Positions 26,815-36,092 of a stretch of 48,866 bases of DNA are shown here, in pieces (positions within the stretch are counted from its first letter, which is position 1; every line of letters begins with the position of its first letter). The notes beneath the pieces are model-generated. The model was not told the DNA's origin. It did no database searches and worked only from the letters and a program-made list of their open reading frames with translations. The position numbers were made by a program, and so were the translations under genes. This DNA comes from JBLHGU01 sp047615875 (lineage in GTDB: Bacteria; Pseudomonadota; Gammaproteobacteria; Arenicellales; CAJQKF01). The DNA lies in contig JBLHGU010000016.1 of NCBI GenBank assembly GCA_047615875.1, forward strand, positions 1 to 48,866, given 5' to 3'.

Positions 26815-27315
26815 ATGGAAGAACTCCAGCTTGCCTGGCATATCGCAAAAGATGGCAATGAATTTGGCCTGGGTCTTATTTTTCGAATCGCTATAGGAGC
26901 GGTTGTTCTGGCCTTGGGCCTGGCAGGGTTGATTCGAAAGATTCAAGGCAAGAGCCTACCGAAGCAGTTAAGATTCGGCACCTGGTTTTGCCTGGCCTTT
27001 GGTGCGATATGGTTATATTTCCACTGGACATTGATGTCGGCGGAGATCGAGGAAACTGCCCTTCACGCTGCGAAGCTTGAAAGTCAGGATTTCGAGGTTG
27101 TAGAGGGAGTGGTGAAAGTGCTCCATGAGCAGCCAGCCACAGGTCACGCCAAAGGCGATGTGATAGAAATTGCTGGGAAGCAGTTTGAGATTAATTACTT
27201 CGTTATGGCCCCCGGCTATAAAAATACCCTCTCTAATGGGGGGGTGTTGCAGGATGGGGTTTATGCGAAATTGAAATTTTCGGGTAATACCATCCTATCT
27301 GTTGAGATTAAGTAA
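26815..27315 (+). CDS. Small membrane protein of unknown function
   Basis: A 166-residue protein with two hydrophobic segments (about 19-40 and 52-74) and a soluble C-terminal domain of about 90 residues (VVEGVVKVLHEQP, then DVIEIAGKQFEIN) that may face the periplasm. Only 20 bp separate it from the repeat protein upstream, so co-transcription is likely. No domain is recognised. It converges with the DUF6159 gene with a 22-bp gap. Confidence 0.68.
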   Translation: MEELQLAWHIAKDGNEFGLGLIFRIAIGAVVLALGLAGLIRKIQGKSLPKQLRFGTWFCLAFGAIWLYFHWTLMSAEIEETALHAAKLESQDFEVVEGVVKVLHEQPATGHAKGDVIEIAGKQFEINYFVMAPGYKNTLSNGGVLQDGVYAKLKFSGNTILSVEIK

Positions 27316-27337
27316 CCAGAGGCCCGAACTGCAAGTT

Positions 27338-28165
27338 TTACTTCGAAGACTTAAAAGCATTTTCCCCAAATTCATTGCCAAAGTGATTAAGCATTTTGCC
27401 GTCGTGGGCGTAGTTGAAAAGCGCAGCTCTCATAATTCCGTCCATCGCTGCAGCCATGACCATAGCAATCAACATCCAGCCAAGGCCGGCAAAAAACAGG
27501 TATGCCGCAATGGATGATTCCTGAAAGGATGCAGCAGCAATAAATAGAACCCAGCTTGGAATGCCTATCACGAGAAATATTAGCCCCATGCCAATTTCTG
27601 CACCCAGTGTTTCACCCCAGGTTTTTCGGATGATTGCAATGGACCTTTTGACTGCGGTAAATGGCCCCGTGCCCTCCACGATCAGTACGGGAAGTACAAA
27701 ATAGCTTGCCACAGCCCAAATTGCACCAAATAAGGATGCGGCTAATCTGGCGAGGAAGTTATCGCTGCGACCAAATAGCTTAATAATTAGTCCAACTGTT
27801 GCAGAAACCAGCGACCACATAAAAATTGAACCTATTCTCGAAGATGCGGCTCCCAGACCCATCATAATGGTGGGATCTGAGCCTCGAAACCGAATCATGG
27901 CACATGCGATCAAAGCGGTATTGAAAAATAGAATGATAAACACACAGGCGAAGTAATAGACAAAATAAGCTGATAATTGAGTCATATTAATCTCACCGGA
28001 CTCGTCAGCTGGAAAAACCAGAAAATCAGTGTCGATTAGTCCAATTAGCAGAACAACTACAGCGATCGTGCTTATTACCGGAAAGATAAGCAGCTCTTTG
28101 TCCAGTTTTAATACGGTCCAGCATTGCTTCGTGAGTGACCAACTAGTTTTGATTTTGCCTAACAT
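27338..28165 (-). CDS. DUF6159-family integral membrane protein
   Basis: A 275-residue inner-membrane protein with about six hydrophobic helices. The opening KIKTSWSLTKQCWTVLKLDKELLIFP and later VLIVEGTGPFTAVKRS match my memory of DUF6159 proteins, whose function is unknown. The ATG at 28165 is the natural start. Transcription is opposite to the flanking plus-strand genes and leads away from the degraded region beyond it. Confidence 0.75.
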   Translation of the reverse strand: MLGKIKTSWSLTKQCWTVLKLDKELLIFPVISTIAVVVLLIGLIDTDFLVFPADESGEINMTQLSAYFVYYFACVFIILFFNTALIACAMIRFRGSDPTIMMGLGAASSRIGSIFMWSLVSATVGLIIKLFGRSDNFLARLAASLFGAIWAVASYFVLPVLIVEGTGPFTAVKRSIAIIRKTWGETLGAEIGMGLIFLVIGIPSWVLFIAAASFQESSIAAYLFFAGLGWMLIAMVMAAAMDGIMRAALFNYAHDGKMLNHFGNEFGENAFKSSK

Positions 28166-28746
28166 GATTCGCTTTGATATTTGTGATGTTAAAAGGGTGG
28201 AACGCCAGATTACGTTTGTTCTAATAATAGTGCAATATTAGAAAGCCCTTGCCTTAGGACGTTTTGATTGACATCATATTCAATAATAAACCCGTTTTAG
28301 CCCAGCAACCTGAATTTATACTAACTATTTCCTATGTTGGCAGAATACACCGTTAAAGACGCTGGACTGGGCCAGTGGATTGGCTGAATGGCCAGATTGT
28401 GGATTTAAATCCGGGTCCTTATAGCGAGGGTGCGGTATTGCTCTACGAGTTCAATGAGTCACTGTACATCTCCCACATTCACCTATGCTCATAATTAGGA
28501 TGAAGGTGGTCTTGGCCGTATATGATAAGCGAAATCTAATTCACAGCGTCAATGGGTATGCCGTGCACCTTACGACTAATGTGTCGGACTACAGTGATAG
28601 GAAGTCCTGGACCTGCTTATGCAGGTGAAGACGAGAGTTGAATTCCGCAGGAGAGCATCTACCCGATGCAAGGTCTTAGTGCCGGATGCTGGAATGGTAT
28701 CGGCAATAGACTGTCACTAGAACAAATCTTGAGAATACATTAGACG
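28166..28746. other. 581-bp stretch without an intact gene; possible gene relic
   Basis: The first 180 bp are AT-rich and probably hold the promoter of the minus-strand membrane gene. From about 28345 the plus strand shows coding-like fragments in shifting frames: 28378-28494 (DWLNGQIVDLNPGPYSEG and on, stop at 28492) and 28600-28743 (GSPGPAYAGEDES, a TGA at 28639, then IPQESIYPMQGLSAGCWNG, stop at 28741). This looks like the remains of one decayed gene. No product can be named. Confidence 0.35.
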
Positions 28747-29796
28747 ATGAATAAGCCATACCTGAAACCTGTAAATCACCGGTCTGCATGGCAAGGCTGT
28801 GAAATTCCTTGCCTTGATCAATTTAGTTTTGCTCTTCAGGATAAACATCTGTTAGCGCTTGACCAGGCGTTAAAGTCAGTAAGAGCCAGTGGTCTTGATT
28901 TGAATTCAGTGGAGAAGGCTGACTTTGACTTAACGAAGATTGAGACCGATATTCGGCAAATCGAACATGAAATATTGCACGGTAGTGGAGTCGTCATCAT
29001 TCGTGGATTTCCGGTAAATGAGTATTCACTGGAAGACGTTGAAATACTTTACTGGGGATTGGGCACCTACCTTGGAATAGGTGAATCTCAATCAAAAATG
29101 GGGGATCGCCTGGGTCATGTGGAAGATGTTTCTGGTAAAGATAGTAACGAGCGCGCCTATCGAAACAGTGTCGGTATCATGTTGCACACTGATTTGTCGG
29201 ATATCGTCGGTATGCTTTCCATTCGCCAAGCCAGGGACGGTGGAATAAGTACTTATGTAAGTGCACCGGCTATCCACAATAAAATATTAGCTACGCGCCC
29301 CGAACTGCTGACACCACTATATCGCGGATTTCGCTACCATTTATTTGGCGAACAGCCGCCTGGGGAACCGCCAATAACCGCACATGAAATTCCAGTGCTT
29401 TCGCAAAAGGATGGTTTTGTCAGCGCACGGTATATTCCTGAATACATAACTCGCGGACTAACAGAGTCGGGTGAATCATTGCCGGAGCTTGACCTTGAGG
29501 CCTTCAATTACTTTAACGAGTTGGCTATAGATAAAGAACTGCGTTGGGATGTGATGTTGCAACCGGGAGATTTAAGCTTTATCAATAATTATACCGTGCT
29601 CCATACCCGTGACGCCTTTTTTGATGGTGAAGAGCCCCACGAAAAACGCTTGTTGCTGCGTCTTTGGTTAACCAGTAATTATAAACGTCCCGTTGTAGAC
29701 AACCTTGGTCTTTATACCAATAGTCAGGGTATTGCATCGCAGCAGGCAAGCGATACTTATCTGGCTCCCTCTGTTGTGATCCCTGATAGTCAATGA
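28747..29796 (+). CDS. TauD/TfdA-family Fe(II)/2-oxoglutarate dioxygenase
   Basis: The 349 residues show the jelly-roll facial triad: H147 and D149 in MLHTDLSD, H286 in VLHTRDAF, and R305 in KRLLLRLWL for 2-oxoglutarate binding. VVIIRGFPV near residue 82 matches the TauD/TfdA opening. The family hydroxylates diverse small acids, sulfonates or amino acids, so the substrate cannot be named. A TIM-barrel protein begins 30 bp downstream and probably shares the transcript, and a Tat-exported phosphatase follows it. The gene starts directly after the relic region, with only a weak ribosome site. Confidence 0.87.
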   Translation: MNKPYLKPVNHRSAWQGCEIPCLDQFSFALQDKHLLALDQALKSVRASGLDLNSVEKADFDLTKIETDIRQIEHEILHGSGVVIIRGFPVNEYSLEDVEILYWGLGTYLGIGESQSKMGDRLGHVEDVSGKDSNERAYRNSVGIMLHTDLSDIVGMLSIRQARDGGISTYVSAPAIHNKILATRPELLTPLYRGFRYHLFGEQPPGEPPITAHEIPVLSQKDGFVSARYIPEYITRGLTESGESLPELDLEAFNYFNELAIDKELRWDVMLQPGDLSFINNYTVLHTRDAFFDGEEPHEKRLLLRLWLTSNYKRPVVDNLGLYTNSQGIASQQASDTYLAPSVVIPDSQ

Positions 29797-29826
29797 AGAA
29801 TTATCTTGAACAGATAAATTTACTCA

Positions 29827-30993
29827 ATGCGCCTTGAACAACACCGAACCCTTTGGGGAAATATTGACGACTTTGAAGGGGATCTGGCTGACGGTCCGCA
29901 CCGTGATATAGATACGCTAATCCCAGACCTTGCTGCTCTAGGATACGATGGGCTTGAAATGCCATTGAAATTAGCCCTTTTTCTCGGCCCAGAGCGACTC
30001 AAAACTTTGCTGCTCCAACATCAAATGCTCTTAACCCTCAGTATCTACACAGATGGGGCGTTTAACGCTGGTGACGCCGAGTTTAACTTATGGGGTGGTG
30101 CGCACCCTGGTTTCAGCCAACCCATATCAGCAGTTGAAATGGTGACCATGTTGGCAAAGCGTTCAGAGCAGCATGAGCTGCAAAGTGATTCGCAGACGTA
30201 TGAAACAGAATACGAGACCGTCGAAATGCACACGACCAACGGACTGCAAAAGCAGGTGCAAGAAAGGCATGAAGCTTGTTTCAAGGAGCAAGTGGAAGCC
30301 TGCTACCAACTGTTTGGCGATCGGCGCGAGGGTGGTCTACTCACACTGGTCATTGCTCATGACCTACGGGACAACTTCCCCTGGGCCATGGCTGCTGACT
30401 ACTTTCGCGATGCGCTTGCGTGGGAGAATGAGACCAATTACGTGGTTGCCCATGAAACCCATCGCAAGCGTTTTCTCCACTCACCCTGGGCTATTCGCGA
30501 TTTCTTGCTTAAGTATCCAGATATTCGTTCCCAATTGCGTATCTGTGCAGACTATTCTCACCTGATGTGTGTTGCCGAGGTGGATACATCAGACCCGGTT
30601 TTGAATCAGGCGATTGATTTCCTGGTACCGAATGTGATCCACACCCAATGCCGTGTGGGTTACGACCATGGTCCGCAAGTGGTAGATCCGCGCTTACCGG
30701 AATGGATTCGCTACATGGAAGGCTCAGAGCGATGGTGGGACGAAATCTGGAAAAGTCAGCTGGCTCGAGGATGTGAATACACGACTATGATCGCTGAGCA
30801 TGGCGCACCGACCTACCAGGCCTGCATGCCGGGAACTCAGGATCCATTGGCCAGTATCTGGGATGTAAATCATTGGGTTCAACTGCGCCGGCAGAAGCGT
30901 TTCGAGGAGCTTTTCGGTACTGAGCATCAAACGTCCAGGCTCGTGCCTAGCGAGTCGCAGGGTTATAAACCAGTAACTAAAATAATCGAGTGA
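29827..30993 (+). CDS. TIM-barrel sugar-isomerase/epimerase-like protein
   Basis: A 388-residue cytoplasmic protein with xylose-isomerase-type barrel features: PDLAALGYDGLEMPL near residues 34-48, TLVIAHDLRDNFP in the middle, YVVAHETHRKRFLHSP, and RICADYSHLMCV near residue 240, which gives His, Glu and Asp candidates for a metal site. This group includes sugar phosphate isomerases, epimerases and 3-dehydroshikimate-type lyases, so the reaction is open. It lies 30 bp after the TauD dioxygenase and 50 bp before the PhoX-family gene. The segment at about 110-155 (SEQHELQSDSQTYETEYE) is an unusual acidic, Gln-rich insertion. Confidence 0.75.
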   Translation: MRLEQHRTLWGNIDDFEGDLADGPHRDIDTLIPDLAALGYDGLEMPLKLALFLGPERLKTLLLQHQMLLTLSIYTDGAFNAGDAEFNLWGGAHPGFSQPISAVEMVTMLAKRSEQHELQSDSQTYETEYETVEMHTTNGLQKQVQERHEACFKEQVEACYQLFGDRREGGLLTLVIAHDLRDNFPWAMAADYFRDALAWENETNYVVAHETHRKRFLHSPWAIRDFLLKYPDIRSQLRICADYSHLMCVAEVDTSDPVLNQAIDFLVPNVIHTQCRVGYDHGPQVVDPRLPEWIRYMEGSERWWDEIWKSQLARGCEYTTMIAEHGAPTYQACMPGTQDPLASIWDVNHWVQLRRQKRFEELFGTEHQTSRLVPSESQGYKPVTKIIE

Positions 30994-31043
30994 AAAGTCA
31001 TAGAGCAGTGTTAATAATTACAACATATTGTGCATAATTTGCT

Positions 31044-32918
31044 ATGTCGAATAGCCAGGAGTTTTATATTTCTATTAACCAGGTGGACGATCAAAAGCCT
31101 CCACCAATTGAAAATACGGCTTTCGAACTGATCGCAGAACGACTCTTGAGTCGTCGTCAGTTTATTGCTACCAACACCGCGTTTGGTATAAGTGCATTTG
31201 TAATGGGCACAACAGGGCTGTTGCCGGGTGAAACCCAGGCTTCTAGCCGCCTGGAGTTTATTGCGGTACCCAGTAACAGTCTCGATAATGTCACAGTACC
31301 GCCAGGGTACAACTGGCATGTCCTAAGTAGTTGGGGGAATAAGTTGTGGTCGGACGGTAAAGATTTCGATCCGCAGACGCGAGGCACAAAGTCTAGCCAG
31401 GAATTGGCCATGGGCGATAGCAACGATGGTATGTCGCTGTTTGAGTATCAAGGTCGGAGTGTACTGGCCGTTAATAACGAGTCGGTACGGCTCGGCATTA
31501 TGTATGGTAACCGTGCTAGTGGGAAAGCTGAGAATTCGGATGACATAGGTAAGGGTAAAGCCGGTCACGGTGTAACTATTTGTGAAATTGCACAAATAGC
31601 TGACCGTTGGCAGATTGTTGAGAATTCTTACTTCAATCGCCGAATTACAGCGGATACCCCAATGCAGATATCCGGTCCGGCGCTCGGCCACGATCTGTTG
31701 AAAACTAGCGCTGATCCGCACGGGATAGAATCACTTGGAACGTTTAGTAACTGTGGTTGTGGTCAAACCCCCTGGGGTACTTATCTTACTTGCGAGGAAA
31801 ACTTCAATGGTTATTTCTCCAGTAGCGATGGGAATATTGAACTCAGTGTCGAGCAAGAAAGATATGGCCTGGAGCATAATGACAGAGGATATAGCTGGGC
31901 TAGAATAGATCAACGTTTTGATTTTAGTAAACACCCTAACGAGCCTCATCGGATGGGCTATGTCGTCGAGATTGATCCGCTGGACCCACAGTCAATTCCA
32001 AGAAAGCGCACAGCCCTTGGCCGTTTTAAACATGAAAATGCAGAAGTAGTTATCTCTGCTGATGGGCATATTGTGGTGTACATGGGCGATGATGAACGAA
32101 GCGAATTTCTCTATCGATTTGTTTCTAATGGCAAGTATGAAGAGGGCGGTGATAATCTTGAGTTGCTGGATAATGGTGAATTATCAGCCGCTGTATTTGA
32201 TGAATCCGGTCAAGGTGAATGGCGGGCTTTAACTCCAGAATCCACTGGTATGAGTAGCGCTGAAATAGCCGTATTCACACGTTTTGCTGCATCTAAAGTA
32301 CATGCCACCACAATGGATCGACCGGAGTGGGTGGCTGCTCATCCTTATCGTTCTGAAGTTTATTGTGCTTTAACCAATAACAAAAACCGTGGCGATGACG
32401 AAACACCCGCTGGTGGGCCCAATCCACGGGAGAGAAATAAATATGGCCAGGTGGTGAGGTGGAGGCCTGAAAATGATAATCATGGGGCTTCCAGATTTCA
32501 GTGGGACCTTTTCGTGTTGGCGGGTAATCCAGTAGTGCATCACAATGAAGATGCGGGCTCAGCCAATATAACCCCACACAATATGTTTAATTCACCTGAT
32601 GGCCTGGCTTTTGACAGCAATGGACTATTATGGATTCAGACCGACGGGAAATATTCCAATAGAGGAGATTTCTCTGGTATGGGAAATAATCAAATGCTGG
32701 TCGGAGATCCTGACACTGGAGAGATTAAACGCTTCATGGTGGGGCCGAAAGAGTGTGAAATTACCGGTCTGTGCTGGAGCCACGATCGCCGCACGATGTT
32801 TGTGGGCATCCAGCATCCAGGGGCCAATGGCAATGGCCACTTCCCGGATGGCGATGATAGTGTGCCACGATCATCCATTGTAGCGATCCGTCGTGATGAT
32901 AAAGGCTTGATAGGTTAG
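31044..32918 (+). CDS. Tat-exported PhoX-family phosphatase (DUF839)
   Basis: A twin-arginine signal (SRRQFIA, Arg 37-38) and a hydrophobic stretch ending GETQA mark Tat export. The mature part contains PhoX hallmarks: VPPGYNWHVLSSWG, DSNDGMSLFEY, the TCEENFNGYF motif, HENAEVVISADGHIVVYMGDDER, and DRPEWVAAHP. PhoX enzymes are Ca/Fe-dependent alkaline phosphatases that release phosphate outside the cytoplasm, although DUF839 relatives can have other roles. Length 624 fits. It is followed 27 bp later by a small DUF3820 gene. No pho box is apparent upstream. Confidence 0.88.
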   Translation: MSNSQEFYISINQVDDQKPPPIENTAFELIAERLLSRRQFIATNTAFGISAFVMGTTGLLPGETQASSRLEFIAVPSNSLDNVTVPPGYNWHVLSSWGNKLWSDGKDFDPQTRGTKSSQELAMGDSNDGMSLFEYQGRSVLAVNNESVRLGIMYGNRASGKAENSDDIGKGKAGHGVTICEIAQIADRWQIVENSYFNRRITADTPMQISGPALGHDLLKTSADPHGIESLGTFSNCGCGQTPWGTYLTCEENFNGYFSSSDGNIELSVEQERYGLEHNDRGYSWARIDQRFDFSKHPNEPHRMGYVVEIDPLDPQSIPRKRTALGRFKHENAEVVISADGHIVVYMGDDERSEFLYRFVSNGKYEEGGDNLELLDNGELSAAVFDESGQGEWRALTPESTGMSSAEIAVFTRFAASKVHATTMDRPEWVAAHPYRSEVYCALTNNKNRGDDETPAGGPNPRERNKYGQVVRWRPENDNHGASRFQWDLFVLAGNPVVHHNEDAGSANITPHNMFNSPDGLAFDSNGLLWIQTDGKYSNRGDFSGMGNNQMLVGDPDTGEIKRFMVGPKECEITGLCWSHDRRTMFVGIQHPGANGNGHFPDGDDSVPRSSIVAIRRDDKGLIG

Positions 32919-32944
32919 CGATAGCCAAAAATACATCCATACAA

Positions 32945-33175
32945 ATGAATGACAATTTACTGGATCCAGAAGTATTGGTGACGATTGCTAATCTGGAAAT
33001 GCCTTTTGGAAAATACAAGGGCAGGGTGCTTATCGATTTACCGGAGGAATACCTTTTATGGTTCGCACGGAAGGAGTTTCCCAAGGGGCGTCTTGGTGAA
33101 TTGATGCAGCTTACGCTCGCCATAAAAGTCGAAAGCCTGGATGGCCTGGTTAAACCACTAAAGAAGACTGAATAA
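32945..33175 (+). CDS. DUF3820 family protein
   Basis: A 76-residue protein with the DUF3820 signature MPFGKYKGRVLIDLPEEYL followed by WFARKEFPKGRLGELM. A Pseudomonas relative has been described as a quorum-sensing-regulated virulence factor; the general function is unknown. It starts 27 bp after the PhoX-family gene. The GKYKG loop is usually highly conserved and is intact here. Confidence 0.85.
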   Translation: MNDNLLDPEVLVTIANLEMPFGKYKGRVLIDLPEEYLLWFARKEFPKGRLGELMQLTLAIKVESLDGLVKPLKKTE

Positions 33176-33212
33176 TCAAAAGTCTTCGAGAATAAGTGAT
33201 AAACGAATTTTA

Positions 33213-34208
33213 TTAACGTGAATCTTTTGCTGTCTTATGATGTTCGTATCCCGCTAACAATTCACTCTTTAGAAACTCTCCAAAATTTATGGGGGTGAAT
33301 TGTTTAGGACGCTGTTCTGTGATGCAACTGTTTAAAGGTGTGACAACAGTGTTCACATGTGGATCAAAAAAGAACGGACAGGAATAACGCTCTTTCCCCG
33401 ATCTATTAATAACGCGATGTGGGGTGGATTTAAGAATGCCATTGCTCCAGCGATGTAACATATCCCCTACATTTACAACAAATGCATTCTTTAGCGGTTG
33501 CACATCAATCCAGTCTCCTACTGGTGTCATTACCTGCAGACCACCAGTATCATCTTGTAAAAGAATGGTAAGGCACCCAAAATCTGTATGTGGCGCTGAA
33601 CCAAACAAGTCACCGTCTGGGTCTTCTGGTACGGGCGGGTAGCGTAATAGGCGAAACCACGTAGTCGGACATTCAAAGGCCGGCATAACATCTGCTGGAT
33701 TTGCGTCCATAGCACCGCAGGCAATGCCCATGAGCTTATGTCCCAACTCGCTAAGCGCGTCGTGGCATGATGACACTGCCTCCTTGAACCCGCATAACTC
33801 GGGCCATTGATTTGCACCGGCTAGAAAGGCACCAGATTGTACATCCGGTGAATCTTCGTTATCTTCGCGCATCATCATAAAAGATTCTGACTGGTTTGGT
33901 TTCTTAACAGTAGCCAGCTTTGTGGTGACATCGGTTGATGTGTTTATGGGTATGTAACCCCGATGTAAATGATTTAGTTCGATCAGGCGTTTGGATTGCT
34001 CCGGTAAACTATGGAACCGTCGTGACGCGTCGAAAGCAGCCTTTACAATTGACTGCGAAATACCATGATTAATGATTGTCGCAAATCCCAGTGAGCTATA
34101 AGCATGGAAAAAACTATCGACAGTTTGCTGGTAAGCACCTGGTTCGTCGCTTAGCAACGGTCTCAGGTCAATTACTGGTATTTTGGTCGCTGTATCTTTA
34201 ACTTGCAT
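33213..34208 (-). CDS. Isopenicillin N synthase-like Fe(II)/2-oxoglutarate dioxygenase
   Basis: The 331 residues begin with the conserved KIPVIDLRPLL strand and GFATIINHGIS, and have the facial triad H207/D209 (APHTDFG) and H264 (TPHRV), plus R274-Y-S276, the cosubstrate-binding RxS. Such enzymes oxidise small metabolites, with no substrate discernible. It is convergent with the DUF3820 gene (37 bp) and is transcribed away from the spermidine synthase-like gene. It is the second of three non-haem iron dioxygenases in this part of the window. Confidence 0.88.
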   Translation of the reverse strand: MQVKDTATKIPVIDLRPLLSDEPGAYQQTVDSFFHAYSSLGFATIINHGISQSIVKAAFDASRRFHSLPEQSKRLIELNHLHRGYIPINTSTDVTTKLATVKKPNQSESFMMMREDNEDSPDVQSGAFLAGANQWPELCGFKEAVSSCHDALSELGHKLMGIACGAMDANPADVMPAFECPTTWFRLLRYPPVPEDPDGDLFGSAPHTDFGCLTILLQDDTGGLQVMTPVGDWIDVQPLKNAFVVNVGDMLHRWSNGILKSTPHRVINRSGKERYSCPFFFDPHVNTVVTPLNSCITEQRPKQFTPINFGEFLKSELLAGYEHHKTAKDSR

Positions 34209-34386
34209 AGCATCACAGTTTACAAGGACTTGAAGAACTGTTCTTGCGCATTTTTCTAATTGCTCTTGTGTTGTGTGATTCTGTGAGCAATTCAGATTGC
34301 GAGATGGGTCGAATGTGAGATACTTGCCGATCAGTTATATTGATCGAAGTATTCAAAGGTTAGAACGCAGTTCTAGAGACGATAAA

Positions 34387-35112
34387 ATGACATTCAGTGT
34401 GAAGGAACTAGATTACAGAGAAACTCCTCTGGGTGATATCAGTTTGCGTGTACGGCGTGAACCACGGCTGGGTAATATTGAATTGTATGAGGTAAAGCTC
34501 GGTGATGAGTTTCTCATGTCCAGTTTGTTTACAGAGGCGGAGGAGCAATTGGCAACATTGGCACTAGACAGACTATCTGGTGATTCTCTGAATATAGTTG
34601 TGGGTGGTCTAGGCCTGGGTTATACGGCGGACGCGGTACTTAACAATAGTCGGGTAAACTCTTTAGTGGTTATTGATGTGATGGAGGCCGTAATTGAGTG
34701 GCACCAGACTGGCCTGGTACCACTAGGCGAACGAATCGCGTCAGATTCCAGATGTGCGTTGGTACAGGGTGATTTTTTTGCGCTTGCTGGCAGCGATGCG
34801 GGTTTTCATGCTGCCCAGTCAGAGGGACGATTGGAAGATGCCATTCTTCTAGATATAGATCACTCACCTTCACATTGGTTAAATTCAGGAAATAGTAGTT
34901 TTTACACACCACAAAGTTTGCGGGCAATGTCAGCGAAACTCAAACCGGATGGAATTTTTGGATTATGGTCAAATGATCCACCGGATGCTGAATTTGTCAG
35001 GATACTGGAACAGAGTTTTGCCCGCTGTGAGTCACACCCTGTGGTGTTTGATAATCCATACAGTGGTGGTGAATCCTCCAATACAGTTTATCTTGGATTC
35101 AAAGGAAAATAA
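34387..35112 (+). CDS. Spermidine synthase-like SAM-fold protein
   Basis: The Rossmann motif VVGGLGLGYTADAV and the acidic strand end VVIDVMEAVIEWH match aminopropyltransferase/methyltransferase folds, and DIDHSPSHWL lies where spermidine synthases hold catalytic Asp residues. The family of single-domain spermidine synthase-like proteins usually starts with an MxFxVxELDYRETPLG block, which fits the ATG at 34387; a TTG at 34297 would add 30 residues without family support. Real polyamine synthesis is not certain. It is 178 bp from the divergent dioxygenase start. Confidence 0.75.
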   Translation: MTFSVKELDYRETPLGDISLRVRREPRLGNIELYEVKLGDEFLMSSLFTEAEEQLATLALDRLSGDSLNIVVGGLGLGYTADAVLNNSRVNSLVVIDVMEAVIEWHQTGLVPLGERIASDSRCALVQGDFFALAGSDAGFHAAQSEGRLEDAILLDIDHSPSHWLNSGNSSFYTPQSLRAMSAKLKPDGIFGLWSNDPPDAEFVRILEQSFARCESHPVVFDNPYSGGESSNTVYLGFKGK

Positions 35113-35331
35113 TATTTTCGGCCACGGCCTTTTTATCTGCAGAGAAAAAAACAGGGCGTTTTAGGTTTTTGAATAGCAGGGAGCTTGGCAGCTGCATCCT
35201 ATCCATATCGCGAGATTGTTTATACATGAGCAATACCGAGTGATAATCACCATGCCCCCTATTGTCTTCTTCCCAGAAGCACTAGTCGATGGTAGATTGC
35301 TTTTTCTAATAAACGATCAGGGGAAAAGAGA

Positions 35332-35988
35332 ATGACCGGTGCAATCTGGATGATTATGTACGATTTGGATCCAACCAATTCTGATCGATATCTGCAATGG
35401 TTTGATGATGTACATATTCCCGAGAAGCTCGCCCGACCCGGCTATACATGGGCCGCACATTATCAGATTCTTTCCGATAATGATGTTCCTTGCTCCAGCT
35501 ATATCGCTCTTTTCGGCGGCACCGATAGCCGAGTTTTCTACGACCCAAGCCCGGCTCAAATAAAACCCCTGCAGACTCCAGAAACCCGCTCTATGATGGG
35601 GTATAGATCTAATAGTGTGATGTTAATTCTCTCGGAAGAGTGGACCACCGGCGGTGATGACTGGGTAGCACTGGCTGGCTCCGAAGTGGCTGCTGAGAAA
35701 ATATCTTTCGCACTCTTCAATGCCCATGATAACGATGAAAATCTCGGTGCATGGCTTGCACAAGACTATCTGGTTAACTTGGCAGGTTCACGTGTTACCA
35801 GGAAATACATCGCATCTACCGGCGTGGTGCGGCACATTGTCGTGCAAGAACTGGATGGAAATGAAACTCAGCAAAAATTTTTAGGTGACACCTCCGCAAG
35901 CGATTGGTCAAAAGATGTGTCGAACTACATAACATATCCTGTGGTGGCCCCGCGGCTAGCGCGCAGGGTTTGGCCAGTTATAGGCTAG
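35332..35988 (+). CDS. Conserved hypothetical protein with two ferredoxin-like halves
   Basis: The 218-residue protein has a strong ribosome site (AGGGG, then AAAAGAG before the ATG). QWFDDVHIPEKLARPGYTW in the first half is typical of Dabb/EthD-like dimeric alpha-beta barrel proteins, and the second half (ISFALFNAHDND onward) may repeat the fold. It lacks a signal peptide and membrane segments. The family includes degradative auxiliary proteins, but no function can be assigned here. It lies upstream of the DsbB gene, with a 104-bp gap. Confidence 0.68.
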   Translation: MTGAIWMIMYDLDPTNSDRYLQWFDDVHIPEKLARPGYTWAAHYQILSDNDVPCSSYIALFGGTDSRVFYDPSPAQIKPLQTPETRSMMGYRSNSVMLILSEEWTTGGDDWVALAGSEVAAEKISFALFNAHDNDENLGAWLAQDYLVNLAGSRVTRKYIASTGVVRHIVVQELDGNETQQKFLGDTSASDWSKDVSNYITYPVVAPRLARRVWPVIG

Positions 35989-36092
35989 CGTGGTAAATGC
36001 GGTCCAATAAGCAATGTGGCTTTCTCCAAATCTGAAATTGTCTTACATTAGGGCGTGAAGTTCATCGGCAGATTTTAATAAGGTATAGCTAA

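Noticed and set aside
35105..35140. A terminator after the spermidine synthase-like gene
   Set aside because: The GGCC-AC-GGCC palindrome before TTTTT has too small a loop to be a convincing hairpin.
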